Below are positions 18,002 through 27,300 of a stretch of DNA of 38,189 bases, piece after piece. A program made the position numbers and the translations under genes. Source of the stretch: an uncultured Verrucomicrobiota bacterium (GTDB taxonomy: Bacteria > Verrucomicrobiota > Verrucomicrobiia > Opitutales > Opitutaceae). The DNA lies in assembly GCA_913058185.1 (NCBI GenBank), contig CAJXQX010000035.1, positions 1-38,189 on the forward strand, written 5' to 3'. The notes below the pieces were generated by a model. That model was not told the origin of the DNA, made no database searches, and saw nothing but the letters and a program-made list of their open reading frames with translations. Each line of letters opens with the position of its first letter. Position 1 is the first letter of the stretch.

Positions 18002-20239
18002 ATGCCAGTTGCCCCCCGTTTTACTCGATCCACTTTGCCTTGGTTGGTGGAAGTCCTCGTAGCGCTTATTGCGCGATTACTCTATCGCGTCCGCTCGAAC
18101 GGAGCTGATCAATTACCGGAAGGAGGCGCCATCATCGCCGCTAATCATCTGTCCTACGTGGACCCCGTGATGCTGCAGCTTACGTGTCCGCGACCATTGC
18201 GATTTGTGGGTTACGGTGGATTGAAGAACCGACATTGGTTCTTCCGGTTAATTTTCAAACTCAGTGGCGCGATTGCCATCTCACCCGATGATGCGCTCGG
18301 AGCGACTCGGACAATCGTCGATCATCTTAGGCGCGGTGAATTGGTCGTCATCTTTGTCGAGGGAAGTATCTCCCGCACCGGTCAACTGATGAAGTTGCAA
18401 CGTGGCTATGAGGTCATGGCGCGGAAGGCCGGTGTGCCCGTGGTGCCGGTGGCCCACGATGGCCTCTGGGGTTCGATCTTTTCGTTTTCGGGTGGGTGCT
18501 TCATTTTCAATCAACCGCGCCTGATGCGCACGCATGTGCAGGTGGAATGGGGGAAGTCCGAACTCATCGCCGATATTCCCGTGGCTCGGTTGCGGCAACG
18601 CATCCTCGATCTGGGCTGCGCGGCATTTGATCAACGCCCTCAGTTGCGCCGTCATCTCGGCCGCGAAGTCGTGCGTGGACTGGCCCGTCGACCCTGGCGG
18701 GTTGAAATGGTGGACCGCTCGGTGGGTCGCCGTGTGGTAAAGGCGGGCCAATTACTGGCCGCGGCGGCGGCCTTGTCGCGGCATATCAAGCGCACCATTC
18801 CGGAACACCGTGTCGGTATCGTGTTACCGCCGGGGGCTGGTGGCAGCATCGCAAATTTGGCTGTGTTATGTGCGGGCAAGGTGCCCGTGAACCTCAACTT
18901 TACTGCAGGATCGACCGCGATCAATGCGAGCCTCCGACTTTCCGAAGTAGAAACCGTGATCACCGCCAACGCGGTGCGCGCCAAGGTTAAGGATTTTCCG
19001 TGGCCTGAGAAGACACTCGACCTTGCGACTGAAATCAAAGCGCTCGGTGGAAAAAAAGCGATTTTACCGTGGCTGATTGCGGCGTGGGTGCTGCCCAATC
19101 AACTCATTGCGAACCTGCTCGGGCTCCCTAAGCGAGGGGACAATGAGGAAGCAGGATTACTCTTTACCAGCGGAAGCTCGGGTGAGCCCAAAGGTGTGGT
19201 CCTGACGCACCGCAACATCCTGTCGAATTGCTGGCAGGTGCTATCGCTTTGTGTGCTCCCCAATTCGGCTACGATGATTGGGTGCCTGCCGATATTCCAC
19301 TCCTTCGGATTTACCGCGACCATGTGGTATCCCATGATCCGAGCCTGCAAAGTAGTCACGATTCCCAGCCCGCTCGATACCCGGGGCATTATCGATGCGA
19401 TTGCTGAGGAAAAGGCGACGGTGTTGGTGGGAGCACCCACCTTTCTGCGACCGGTGGCTAAACGGGCGGAACCCGCCGAACTCGCTTCGCTTAATTTGAT
19501 CGTCACCGGTGCGGAGAAATTGCCGCCGGATCTGACCAAGATATTCCGCGAAAAATTCTCGCTCGATATGATGCAGGGTTATGGGCTCACCGAGACATCT
19601 CCCGCCGCCAATATCAATCAACCGCATCCGGCCCTACCGTCCGGCCACGGCGCCGAAGTTCAAGAAGCTCACCGGATTGGCTCGGTGGGGCGCATGATGC
19701 CCGGCATGACTTCGCGTATTTTAGATCCGGATACGATGGAGGAGATTCCCGATACCGAGCAGGGCTTAGTAATCTATCGTGGTGGTAATGTTTTTAATGG
19801 TTACCTCAAAAATCCAGAAAAGACGAAGGGCGCATTTCATAACGGTTGGTTTATAACCGGTGATTTGGGTCGTTTCGATGAGGATGGATTCTTGTTTATC
19901 GAAGGTCGCTTGTCCCGCTTCTCCAAAATTGGAGGTGAGATGGTGCCCCATGGCACGATTGAGCAATGCATCATCGATGCGTTCAAATTTGATCAGAGCG
20001 ACGGTTACGTGCTCGCTGTCATGGGTGTGCCCGATCCTGGCAAAGGCGAAGCGCTGGTCCTACTCACGACGCTCGAACTGACGGTGAAGGAACTGCGGCA
20101 GAAGTTACTCGAAGCGAACATCCCGAATCTATGGGTCCCGAAAGTGATCAAGCAGGTGGAAGCGATTCCCGTGTTGGGCACCGGCAAACTTGATTTGAAG
20201 GGTTGTCAGGATGCCGCGCAGGCGGCGCTGAGTTCTTAG
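18002..20239 (+). CDS. Fused lysophospholipid acyltransferase / acyl-AMP ligase (Aas-like)
   Basis: The 745-residue protein combines two enzymes. The N-terminal PlsC-type acyltransferase has NHLSYVD (H49-x4-D54) and EGSISRTGQ (E120). The ANL adenylating domain has LLFTSGSSGEPKGVVLTHRN (about 386), GYGLTETSPAANIN, ITGDLGRFDEDGF and the A10 lysine motif LGTGKLDLKG near the end. This is the Aas arrangement, which activates a fatty acid and re-acylates lysophospholipid at the inner membrane. Aas usually has additional membrane segments between the halves; a hydrophobic stretch around LPWLIAAWVLPNQLIANLLG may serve. The start ATG at 18002 begins the conserved region. Without a lacking partner ACP the acyl carrier is unknown. 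The following oxidase gene begins about 60 bases later. Confidence 0.88.
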   Translation: MPVAPRFTRSTLPWLVEVLVALIARLLYRVRSNGADQLPEGGAIIAANHLSYVDPVMLQLTCPRPLRFVGYGGLKNRHWFFRLIFKLSGAIAISPDDALGATRTIVDHLRRGELVVIFVEGSISRTGQLMKLQRGYEVMARKAGVPVVPVAHDGLWGSIFSFSGGCFIFNQPRLMRTHVQVEWGKSELIADIPVARLRQRILDLGCAAFDQRPQLRRHLGREVVRGLARRPWRVEMVDRSVGRRVVKAGQLLAAAAALSRHIKRTIPEHRVGIVLPPGAGGSIANLAVLCAGKVPVNLNFTAGSTAINASLRLSEVETVITANAVRAKVKDFPWPEKTLDLATEIKALGGKKAILPWLIAAWVLPNQLIANLLGLPKRGDNEEAGLLFTSGSSGEPKGVVLTHRNILSNCWQVLSLCVLPNSATMIGCLPIFHSFGFTATMWYPMIRACKVVTIPSPLDTRGIIDAIAEEKATVLVGAPTFLRPVAKRAEPAELASLNLIVTGAEKLPPDLTKIFREKFSLDMMQGYGLTETSPAANINQPHPALPSGHGAEVQEAHRIGSVGRMMPGMTSRILDPDTMEEIPDTEQGLVIYRGGNVFNGYLKNPEKTKGAFHNGWFITGDLGRFDEDGFLFIEGRLSRFSKIGGEMVPHGTIEQCIIDAFKFDQSDGYVLAVMGVPDPGKGEALVLLTTLELTVKELRQKLLEANIPNLWVPKVIKQVEAIPVLGTGKLDLKGCQDAAQAALSS

Positions 20240-20298
20240 GGCACTTTCGGGTGGAAAATCTGTTGCGGCGTCACCGGGGCGAAGCGCAGGGTGAGTCC

Positions 20299-21741
20299 GT
20301 GTCCAAGTCTGATTTTTCTGCTGCCACTCGACTCCTCCGTCGCCAGTTAGGTGATGGGGTCGTTTATGATGATGTGAAGTCCCGTGAGGCGGCTTCTTAC
20401 GACAGCGGCCGGATGGCGTTCATGCCCGCGGCGGTCGTCAAACCGCGCAAACATGAGGATGTCGGCGTGGTCTTGAAATTGGCCAATGAGCTCGGCGTGC
20501 CTGTGACGCCCCGCGGTCGCGGAACAACCCTGATGGGCTCCGCCACCCCAGTGCAGGGTGGTTGGGTGTTGGACACGCTCCGCCTCAATCGGATTCGCGT
20601 CGATAAGGAGGCCGGATTTGCCCACGTGCAGGCCGGTGCCGTCGTCGCCAAGATTCAGGATAAAGCTGAGAGTATGGGATGGTTTTATCCGCCTGATCCT
20701 TCCTCGAGATCTTACTGCACGATTGGCGGTAATATCGCCTGTAATGCGGGTGGCATGCATGGCGCCAAGTATGGTGTGACGCGTGATTTCATCATCGCCC
20801 TTAAAGGCTATTTGCCGACGGGCGAATATGTGGAGTGGGGCACTGCTACGCGCAAATTTGCGGCCGGTTTTAATCTGCGTGATTTGTGGATTGGAGGGGA
20901 GGGTATGCTCGGGGTCGTGACGGAGGCGGTCCTACGTTTGGTTCCGCAACCCGAGACCCGTTGGACCCTGTTGACGTCTTATCCCGACGAAGTGACCGCG
21001 TTTCGGGCGGCTCGCTCCCTGTTTGCCCGCCGACTTCAGCCTGCCATTTGTGAATTTCTGGATCGTTACAGCGTGGGTTGTGCCGAAGGTGCGATGGGCA
21101 TAACGATCTTTCCGGGACAACCCGGTCGCCCCGTGATGTTGGTGGAATTCGCGGGTGGTGCTGCCGAGGTCAAAGCGGTCAAGCCGGCCGCCCTCGCTTG
21201 GGCCAAGGAATTCGCGCTGGGTCATCGGGCCGCGCGTAATCGTTCGGAGGCGGAATCCTTGTGGGCGGTGCGACGTAAATGTTCGGGCGCGATGTTTGAG
21301 ATGGGGGATGCCAAACTCAACGAGGATGTCACCGTGCCGCTCTCCGCTTATGAGAAATTTGCCCGCTTCCTGGACCGGTTACGAAAGACGTCCGGCTTGG
21401 CTATTCCTACTTTTGGTCATCTCGGCGACGGCAACCTACATGTGAACATTATGTATCACAAAGCCGACCCCGATGAATGTAGCCGGGCCGAAGCGGCGGT
21501 TCTCTCCCTGATGAAGAAAGTCGTAGAACTCGGTGGCGCGATCAGTGGTGAACATGGCATCGGTCTCGCCAAAACTCCGTTTCTTCGCCTGCAACATTCC
21601 GAGGCGGAAATTGGTGCGATGAAAGCCGTGAAACACGCATTGGATCCGAAGAGGATCTTAAACCCCGGAAAGATATTCGAGGTCTTTGAAGTATGGAAAC
21701 ACCCCCGCGTCGACGTGAGTTTTCCGTGGGATCACAAGTGA
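20299..21741 (+). CDS. FAD-linked oxidase of the GlcD/D-lactate dehydrogenase family
   Basis: The 480-residue protein is a two-domain FAD oxidoreductase. The PCMH FAD-binding domain has VTPRGRGTTLMGSATPVQGG and the pyrophosphate-contacting YCTIGGNIACNAGGMHGAKY. The FAD-oxidase C domain has FGHLGDGNLHVNIMYH (metal-site histidines), GGAISGEHGIGLAK and ALDPKRILNPGKIF. It probably oxidises a 2-hydroxy acid such as D-lactate or glycolate, passing electrons to quinone; the substrate is not determined. I chose GTG at 20299, where an AGGGTGAG-like Shine-Dalgarno precedes and the family begins. An in-frame TTG at 20203 and GTG at 20251 would add up to 32 unconserved residues and overlap the previous gene. 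Confidence 0.88.
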   Translation: MSKSDFSAATRLLRRQLGDGVVYDDVKSREAASYDSGRMAFMPAAVVKPRKHEDVGVVLKLANELGVPVTPRGRGTTLMGSATPVQGGWVLDTLRLNRIRVDKEAGFAHVQAGAVVAKIQDKAESMGWFYPPDPSSRSYCTIGGNIACNAGGMHGAKYGVTRDFIIALKGYLPTGEYVEWGTATRKFAAGFNLRDLWIGGEGMLGVVTEAVLRLVPQPETRWTLLTSYPDEVTAFRAARSLFARRLQPAICEFLDRYSVGCAEGAMGITIFPGQPGRPVMLVEFAGGAAEVKAVKPAALAWAKEFALGHRAARNRSEAESLWAVRRKCSGAMFEMGDAKLNEDVTVPLSAYEKFARFLDRLRKTSGLAIPTFGHLGDGNLHVNIMYHKADPDECSRAEAAVLSLMKKVVELGGAISGEHGIGLAKTPFLRLQHSEAEIGAMKAVKHALDPKRILNPGKIFEVFEVWKHPRVDVSFPWDHK

Positions 21742-21761
21742 GCCGGCGGAAGGGCGATTAG

Positions 21762-22907
21762 CTAGTTCTTCAATTTGTAGAGCTCGACCAAAGCTTGGCC
21801 GGTGGTGTCGCCAACTCCGGATACGAGCACGGTATAAACACCTGGTTCGAGGGTGAGAATAGCGGCGGCGTCTTTGCTGTCTTCTTCAAGCGCGAATGCT
21901 CCAGCCCCGTTTGAGGCAGCCACGAGTTCGTCGCGACGAGGGAAGAGTTTCCAATCGTTATTACTGCCCACCGTCTCGCCGTCGCGGAGGACACTAAATT
22001 GAGGATCTGCGAGAACATTGGTGACGCCGTAGGTAGTGAGGGTAGGACCCACCGCTCGAATAAGAACCCGCAGTAGCGCGTCGCCCGCGATCACCACGCC
22101 CGGGACCAACACGTCGTCGCCTGAACCGACGACAGCACGAGAAGATATATTAGTAAGCTGAGCCGAACTTTGCCCCTCGGTCGCGTCGTAGAGTTCGAGT
22201 AGCGCAATGCCGGACTCACCTTGTTTTTCTTCAAGGCGAGCGGTGTAAACTCCGGGTGCATACTCCCGCAACGCAGCGGTGTCCAAACTTCCACTGTTCA
22301 AAGGAAACGCCCCAATACGTTGGGCAGCAACGGAAAGGTTCACCGGATCGCTGGTTTCACCCCAATTATCGTAAGATTCTAGAAAATCTTGGTTGAACGA
22401 GAGCCTGAGGGTGGGGTCACTGATGGTGCCGGCCAAATTGAACGGAGCTCCCGCCAGGGTGGGGGCAACCGCGCGAAGGAGTAGGGGCAACTTACCGGTT
22501 CCTTCGACCACAAATCCCGTCACGAGTTCGCCGCCCCCGGCGATAGATTTTGCTCGGGTAGAAAGGTTGGAGAAACGAGAGATGGGTAGAACCGATAACT
22601 CAAAGGGCTCGTAGTCGATGTCCATAAACGATTGCGATAGGGTGATCGACCAGTCGGTTCGATTTTGCTCCCGCAGGTGTTTCAACGTGGTGTTGTAGAG
22701 ATCGATATCCCCGGCGTGTAGCCATTCGGAATCCGTCTCCCATGAGCTGGATGTTTCGCTATTATAATTCGCGGACTGGGGGTCTTGCGCAATCAGACCG
22801 GTTGCGCAGGAAACCAGAAAACCTAGAACGAGAAACGTCCAGCCAACGGGTCGACCGCACGGATGAATGTTCCGCGCGAGCGTGTTATTTGCAGGACGTG
22901 CAACCAC
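21762..22907 (-). CDS. Secreted protein built of two verrucomicrobial-type beta-repeats
   Basis: The protein is not assigned to a named family. The open frame runs up to a GTG at 22926-22928 (388 residues). I prefer GTG at 22905-22907 (381 residues) because GGTGGAG lies 9 bases upstream and it leaves a shorter lead to the signal segment (WTFLVLGFLVSCATGLIAQD). After a Ser/Asn-rich linker there are two copies of a 130-residue unit (at 121-248 and 260-388 in 388-residue numbering). Each has LLRAVAPTL- or LIRAVGPTL-type strands, a GAFxL...GSxDxAA segment, PGVYT and a final LxELY. The same unit occurs twice at the C-terminus of the PL6 lyase at 14309-17875. The gene overlaps or abuts the DUF4266-like gene upstream, so the two are probably cotranscribed. 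Function unknown; probably exported. Confidence 0.75.
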   Translation of the reverse strand: MVARPANNTLARNIHPCGRPVGWTFLVLGFLVSCATGLIAQDPQSANYNSETSSSWETDSEWLHAGDIDLYNTTLKHLREQNRTDWSITLSQSFMDIDYEPFELSVLPISRFSNLSTRAKSIAGGGELVTGFVVEGTGKLPLLLRAVAPTLAGAPFNLAGTISDPTLRLSFNQDFLESYDNWGETSDPVNLSVAAQRIGAFPLNSGSLDTAALREYAPGVYTARLEEKQGESGIALLELYDATEGQSSAQLTNISSRAVVGSGDDVLVPGVVIAGDALLRVLIRAVGPTLTTYGVTNVLADPQFSVLRDGETVGSNNDWKLFPRRDELVAASNGAGAFALEEDSKDAAAILTLEPGVYTVLVSGVGDTTGQALVELYKLKN

Positions 22908-22911
22908 TGGA

Positions 22912-23145
22912 TTATACTCCACCTGCACCAGCGGTGCTAGGTTCTATGCGAGCGTGAATACCGGATGAATAATCGAACACGGCCGAGTCGGGAAAAGTCA
23001 TATTCGACTTTGAAACCAGGCGTTGTTCGGAGAGGTTCACGGAACCACATGCGGTGCATAGCACGGCGATACTAGAGACAGCAAATAGCCGGCCGTATCG
23101 CGGGGAGAAACGGGATCGTTCGGGAGGCGAGACTGGGGCAATCAT
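22912..23145 (-). CDS. DUF4266-like small lipoprotein with premature stop
   Basis: The 77-residue product has a basic N-region, a hydrophobic stretch and a lipobox ending in AVLCTAC, then a short mature part (SEQRLVSKSNMTFPDSAVFD, IHARIEPSTAGAGGV) that resembles DUF4266 lipoproteins. In the same frame, directly past the TAA at 22912-22914, come eight codons reading SSGCTSCK and then TAA at 22885-22887. As I recall the family, its members end in a Gly-rich, Cys-containing tail like this, so a CAA-to-TAA change (or an assembly error) seems to have removed it. Members often sit with thioredoxin-like and DUF3570 genes; here the only neighbour is a beta-repeat protein. Family assignment is from memory of the motif pattern. 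Confidence 0.55.
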   Translation of the reverse strand: MIAPVSPPERSRFSPRYGRLFAVSSIAVLCTACGSVNLSEQRLVSKSNMTFPDSAVFDYSSGIHARIEPSTAGAGGV

Positions 23146-23454
23146 TTCATTTCAATCGTGTTTGGTGAGCAGGGTAGGTCTAAGCCGATTGGAAGCTGAT
23201 TACTGGAACGTGCATCAGGTTGGAAAACTCACGCACCCTGATGAGAGTGGGGTGAGGCGGATCGAATTCCCTCAAAGTTCTTTTTTTGTGCGGTGCCTTG
23301 CCCACCAGCGAAGGGGACACATTAGTTTTGCCGCGGTTTCCGAATGATCTGGAACACCTCCGGGATCATCCAATGGGTGACCTTAACCCCGAGAGTGGGG
23401 AGCATGATGGGGGGAGAAAACGGTCGAAACTGGAAGCGCCCATGCGCTAGCGCA
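23146..23454. other. Non-coding gap between CBM9-like and DUF4266-like genes
   Basis: The stretch lies upstream of the DUF4266-like gene and downstream of the CBM9-like gene, both leftward. Short open frames on the + strand here have no domain-like composition. I see no clear terminator, riboswitch or tRNA. An A-rich run on the minus strand near 23280 could belong to a promoter, without a convincing box pair. Confidence 0.4.
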
Positions 23455-24213
23455 TCAATCTAGGAATTCCACGTTTCCCCACCTGAGAGGAAGATGCATG
23501 TTTACCGCACCTTGCGGGCTCCAGACCCAGTTGTTTTCCGGGTGCTCCTGTTCTTCAGGGTTGAGACTCTCCGCAATCGGCGTGCCGTGCGGAGGGATAC
23601 GGACATATTTTTCGTCCACGATTTTGTGCTCCCACTGCACTCTGGAGAAATTTAGTTTCCAACGATCTCCGGGTTGGGGAGGGACGTTTCGCTTGGCATG
23701 ATACTGGGCCAAACCCGACCACGGAATCGCGATTTCAACCGTCCATCCCTCATCGCTATCGCACGGGTTGTTTAGGCTGCCGCGGACCTGAACCGCGCTC
23801 TTCAATCCCTCGATGTTGCATCCGAGAATGGGCACGCCGCCTTCGCCATAGGGCTTCGGTAGACTGAGTTCCCAAATGGACCCAAGGGCATTGATCTCGA
23901 ATTCGTAGTAGTTAAGCCCGTCGCAGTCCGGATCGATAAAGACCTCGAAGTCGTTATCTTCAAACATCACCGCATTTTTCTCCGTGATTGTGCCCCAGAC
24001 GTGAGGCTCTTCCAACTCAGCCCCAATGTAGAGAAACTGATCATCCCAGCCCATTTTCATCCGCGTCCGCAAATTGGGTCTCAGCGCGTCATCACCGGTG
24101 ATATCGACGAAGTCCTCCGACCAAGGCAGCGCCTCCCAACTGGGGTCCGTCAGGGTTCCGTCGATCGCGGCAGGCGTGGTGATTCGGTGGCAATAATACT
24201 GTTTTGGAAGCAT
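23455..24213 (-). CDS. Carbohydrate-binding family 9 (CBM9)-like protein
   Basis: The 252-residue protein starts MLPKQYYCHRITTPAAIDGT and follows the CBM9-like/DOMON-type pattern: AAIDGTLTDPSWEALPWSED, then KMGWDDQFLYIGAELEEPHV, then a metal-site-like DNDFEVFIDPDCDGLNYYEF, then EGWTVEIAIPWSGLAQY, and a C-terminal RWKLNFSRVQWEH and WSPQGAVNMHLPLRWGNVEF. Such single-domain proteins are frequent in Bacteroidota and Verrucomicrobiota and are presumed to bind sugars; catalysis is not shown. From ATG 24213 no signal peptide is visible. The frame is open to an ATG at 24378, but that would nearly reach the divergent smc start and adds a Cys-rich unconserved 55 residues. It is divergent from smc. Confidence 0.8.
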   Translation of the reverse strand: MLPKQYYCHRITTPAAIDGTLTDPSWEALPWSEDFVDITGDDALRPNLRTRMKMGWDDQFLYIGAELEEPHVWGTITEKNAVMFEDNDFEVFIDPDCDGLNYYEFEINALGSIWELSLPKPYGEGGVPILGCNIEGLKSAVQVRGSLNNPCDSDEGWTVEIAIPWSGLAQYHAKRNVPPQPGDRWKLNFSRVQWEHKIVDEKYVRIPPHGTPIAESLNPEEQEHPENNWVWSPQGAVNMHLPLRWGNVEFLD

Positions 24214-24383
24214 TTCGGGGAGATGGGTTAGCGCTGAATACTTAAAATTGGGCAGATTAAAGCCGTCGAAGGCTACTCCAGCATGCACATTCGCCCCGAC
24301 AGACAGAGAAAATAGGGGGCAAACGGGTTTTCCCATTGCCGGGGCTAGGCACGACTCTTCAATCGGAGGTTTAAGCACCCTGC

Positions 24384-27300
24384 ATGTATCTCAAAGCGCT
24401 CAAGCTGCACGGCTTCAAATCCTTTGCCGACCCCACCACTCTCCGTTTCGAACCTGGCGTTACTGCCATCGTTGGTCCGAACGGTTGCGGAAAATCCAAT
24501 ATCGCCGATGGCATCCGCTGGGTGCTGGGGGAACAGAGCGCCAAGGCGCTGCGTGGTGGCAAGATGCAGGACGTCATCTTCGAGGGCACGGATTCGCGCA
24601 AACCGGCCCAGATGAGTGAGGTGTCCCTGCTTCTCACCGAGTGTGAAGAGCAACTGGGTAGTGAGTTTCATGAGATTGAGATCATGCGTCGCGTCCACCG
24701 CGACGGAGGCAGCGAATATTTCTTCAATGGGCAATCGTGCCGCCTGAAAGATATCCAGAAACTCTTCATGGATACCGGTATCGGCCGGACGAGCTATTCG
24801 ATCATGGCCCAGGGGCAGATCGACCAAATTTTGTCGGCCAAGCCGGAGGAGCGCCGGGCCGTGTTCGAGGAAGCCGCCGGTATCACCAAATACAAAGCGC
24901 AACGGCGGGAAGCGATGAACAAGCTTTCGCTGACCGAGCAAAATCTCGCTCGAGTTGCCGATGTTATCTCCGAAGTGGGTCGCCAAATTGGTAGCCTCAA
25001 ACGCCAAGCTTCCAAAGCACTGCGCTACAAACGTATCAGCTTTCGACTGCGCCACCTGAGTCTCGCGCACAGCGCCCACCACCATGGCAAATTGGCGGTC
25101 ACCATCGCCGAACTATCCGAGAAATTGGCTGGATTCCGTTCTGAGGCAGCCGAGCGCCGCGCCAAACTCGAATCTGAGCAAGGAGCCTTGGAGGAAAAGA
25201 AAGCCGAGCGCGGCCGACTCAACCAACGAGCCCAGGATGCGCAGCAAGCGGTGTTCGACCTGAAGTCCCAACGCGAAGCTGCTGAAAACAGCTCCAACCT
25301 CGCGCAAATCAAAGGCTCGGGTCTCGCGGATCGCCTCAAGTCTTCCCGTGATAATCTCGGTGAAGTCGAGATGCAGATGCGGGAACTTTCCGATCAAGTC
25401 GACAGCGGGGCGCAAGATAAAGAAGAGCAACTGACCCTTCTCGGGTCCAGTGACCAAGTTTTCCAAAATCGTAACCGCGAGCTGGCTGTCGCCGAAGCGG
25501 AAATGTCGAAACTCGACGACGAGTTGAAGCAGACGAAATTCACCCTGCTACAGATGGAGAGCACCATTGCTCGCCTGCGGACCGACACCACGAGTTTCGA
25601 AGTAGATCAAAAGACGTCCTTCCAGCGGCACGAACTACTCGAGCAACAGATCAACTCCGCCCGAGAAGAACAAGCGGCCGCCGAACAACGCGTTTCGGAG
25701 ATCACCGCTCGCTTGGAAGAAGCGAACGTGACCAAGGCTCGTCGCAGCGAAGAGGCCGGCATCGCCCGGGAAGCGATCTCAACCATCACCGGAGAGTTCC
25801 GGGAGGCGCAGCGTGTCTTGCAGGAAATCGATCGGAACCTCGCCCAGCGCACGGCCCGTCTGAAACTCCTCCAACAACTGCAGGAAAAGTGGGAAGGCTT
25901 CGGCCAAGGTGCCAAAGCGATTCTGCAGGGACGTTTGGACGAAGCACTCGCTGGCTCGACGGTCACTCCAGTGACCCGGGGCCTGCAGGTTGACCCTCAA
26001 GCCGGTAAAGCGGTGGAGGCTCTTTTAGGATCCGCCGTCGAGGCGATTCACGTGACGGATCTGGCAACAGCTCGTCGTATCCTGACCCAGCTCGAACAAC
26101 AGAAGGTCGGTAGCGCAGTCATGCAGATCGACGGAATTTCGTCACCGTCTGCGCCACCCGATGATTTACCGCCGTTTTTGCAACCCGCATCGAAGTCGAT
26201 TATCAACCTCGACGATGAACACCCGGCGGCGGCCTTGTTGAGCGCCTGTTATGTGGCAGATGATTTACACGCCTTTTTAGATTACTGGCAGGCCAATCCA
26301 AATTTTGGTTTTGTCTCCGTTGCGACCCGCAAAGGCGATTTGGTTGACCGCCGTGGGTTGGTTTCGGGAGGGTTTAATAAGAAGCCGGAAAATAGCATCG
26401 TTCAGCGCGAGATTGATTTGCGCGAGACCGCCAAGTCTTTGGCCGATGATCAGCAAAAGCATGACTCACAGAAGAAAGTCATTGATGGGCTGAACCACAA
26501 ATTGGCCGAAGCCGAGGCCGCACTTGAAGCCAAGCGCAACGAGGTTCTGGTCGCGACCCAAGAGGTCGCCGCGTTCGAGTCGGAGGCACGCGGTGCGCAA
26601 AGAGTCGTCACCGAGGGCGTTCAGCGTATCGAGCGTATGCAACGCGAGCTTTCTGCTTTGGAAGCAGCGCGTAACGAGGCTCAAGAGCGTTTCAATAAAG
26701 CTCGGGCAGGTTTAGCCGAAGCCGAACAAGAATCTACCGGTGCTCGCGAGCGGATCAACCAAATGGAAGTCCGTATTGTCGAGATCCGCACCGATCGCGA
26801 TGTGAAACGCGACACGCTCGCTCAGGCCCGTCTCGAACTCGCGGAGCGACGCCAAAAGGTTGAAGTGCTTGATCGAGGCATCGCCGACATGCAACGCCGC
26901 CGTGAACAGATGGCGCAGTTATTTGGTCAACGCCAACAAGAGATTGAAGTGTGGTCCGAACAGATCACTTCACTTGAACACGAATCTGAATCTCAGAAAT
27001 CCCGTGCAGCGCAGATCGGCGAAACTCTCGTCGTCGCCCAGGAACAAGTTGATAAGATTCGTGAAAAACTGACCGTGGTGGAAGGCGATATTGAAGCCGT
27101 GGAGAATGCTCAACATGGTATCCGCTCGGCCTCCGAAACCGCCCAAGGTGAACTGGGGCGTTGCGAAGTGCGTTTAGCCGAAACCAGTTCACGCGCTCAG
27201 TTTATTGCCGAGGATGTCATGCGGGAGTATTCCGAAGAACTCGAGAATCTCAATTGGCGTCAACTGATGTGGCGCTCCGATGATGAGCCTCCGGATATAA

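Noticed and set aside
17875-18108. 77-residue frame starting at the PL6 stop and running into the acyltransferase gene
   Set aside because: It has no recognisable domain, overlaps the conserved N-terminus of the next gene in another frame and starts at a poor GTG.
24214-24378. Upstream start for the CBM9-like gene
   Set aside because: It would add 55 Cys-containing unconserved residues and reach to within six bases of the divergent smc start.
26712-27192. Several minus-strand frames inside smc
   Set aside because: They are antisense to the coiled-coil region, whose repetitive Glu/Lys/Gln codons commonly leave the other strand open.
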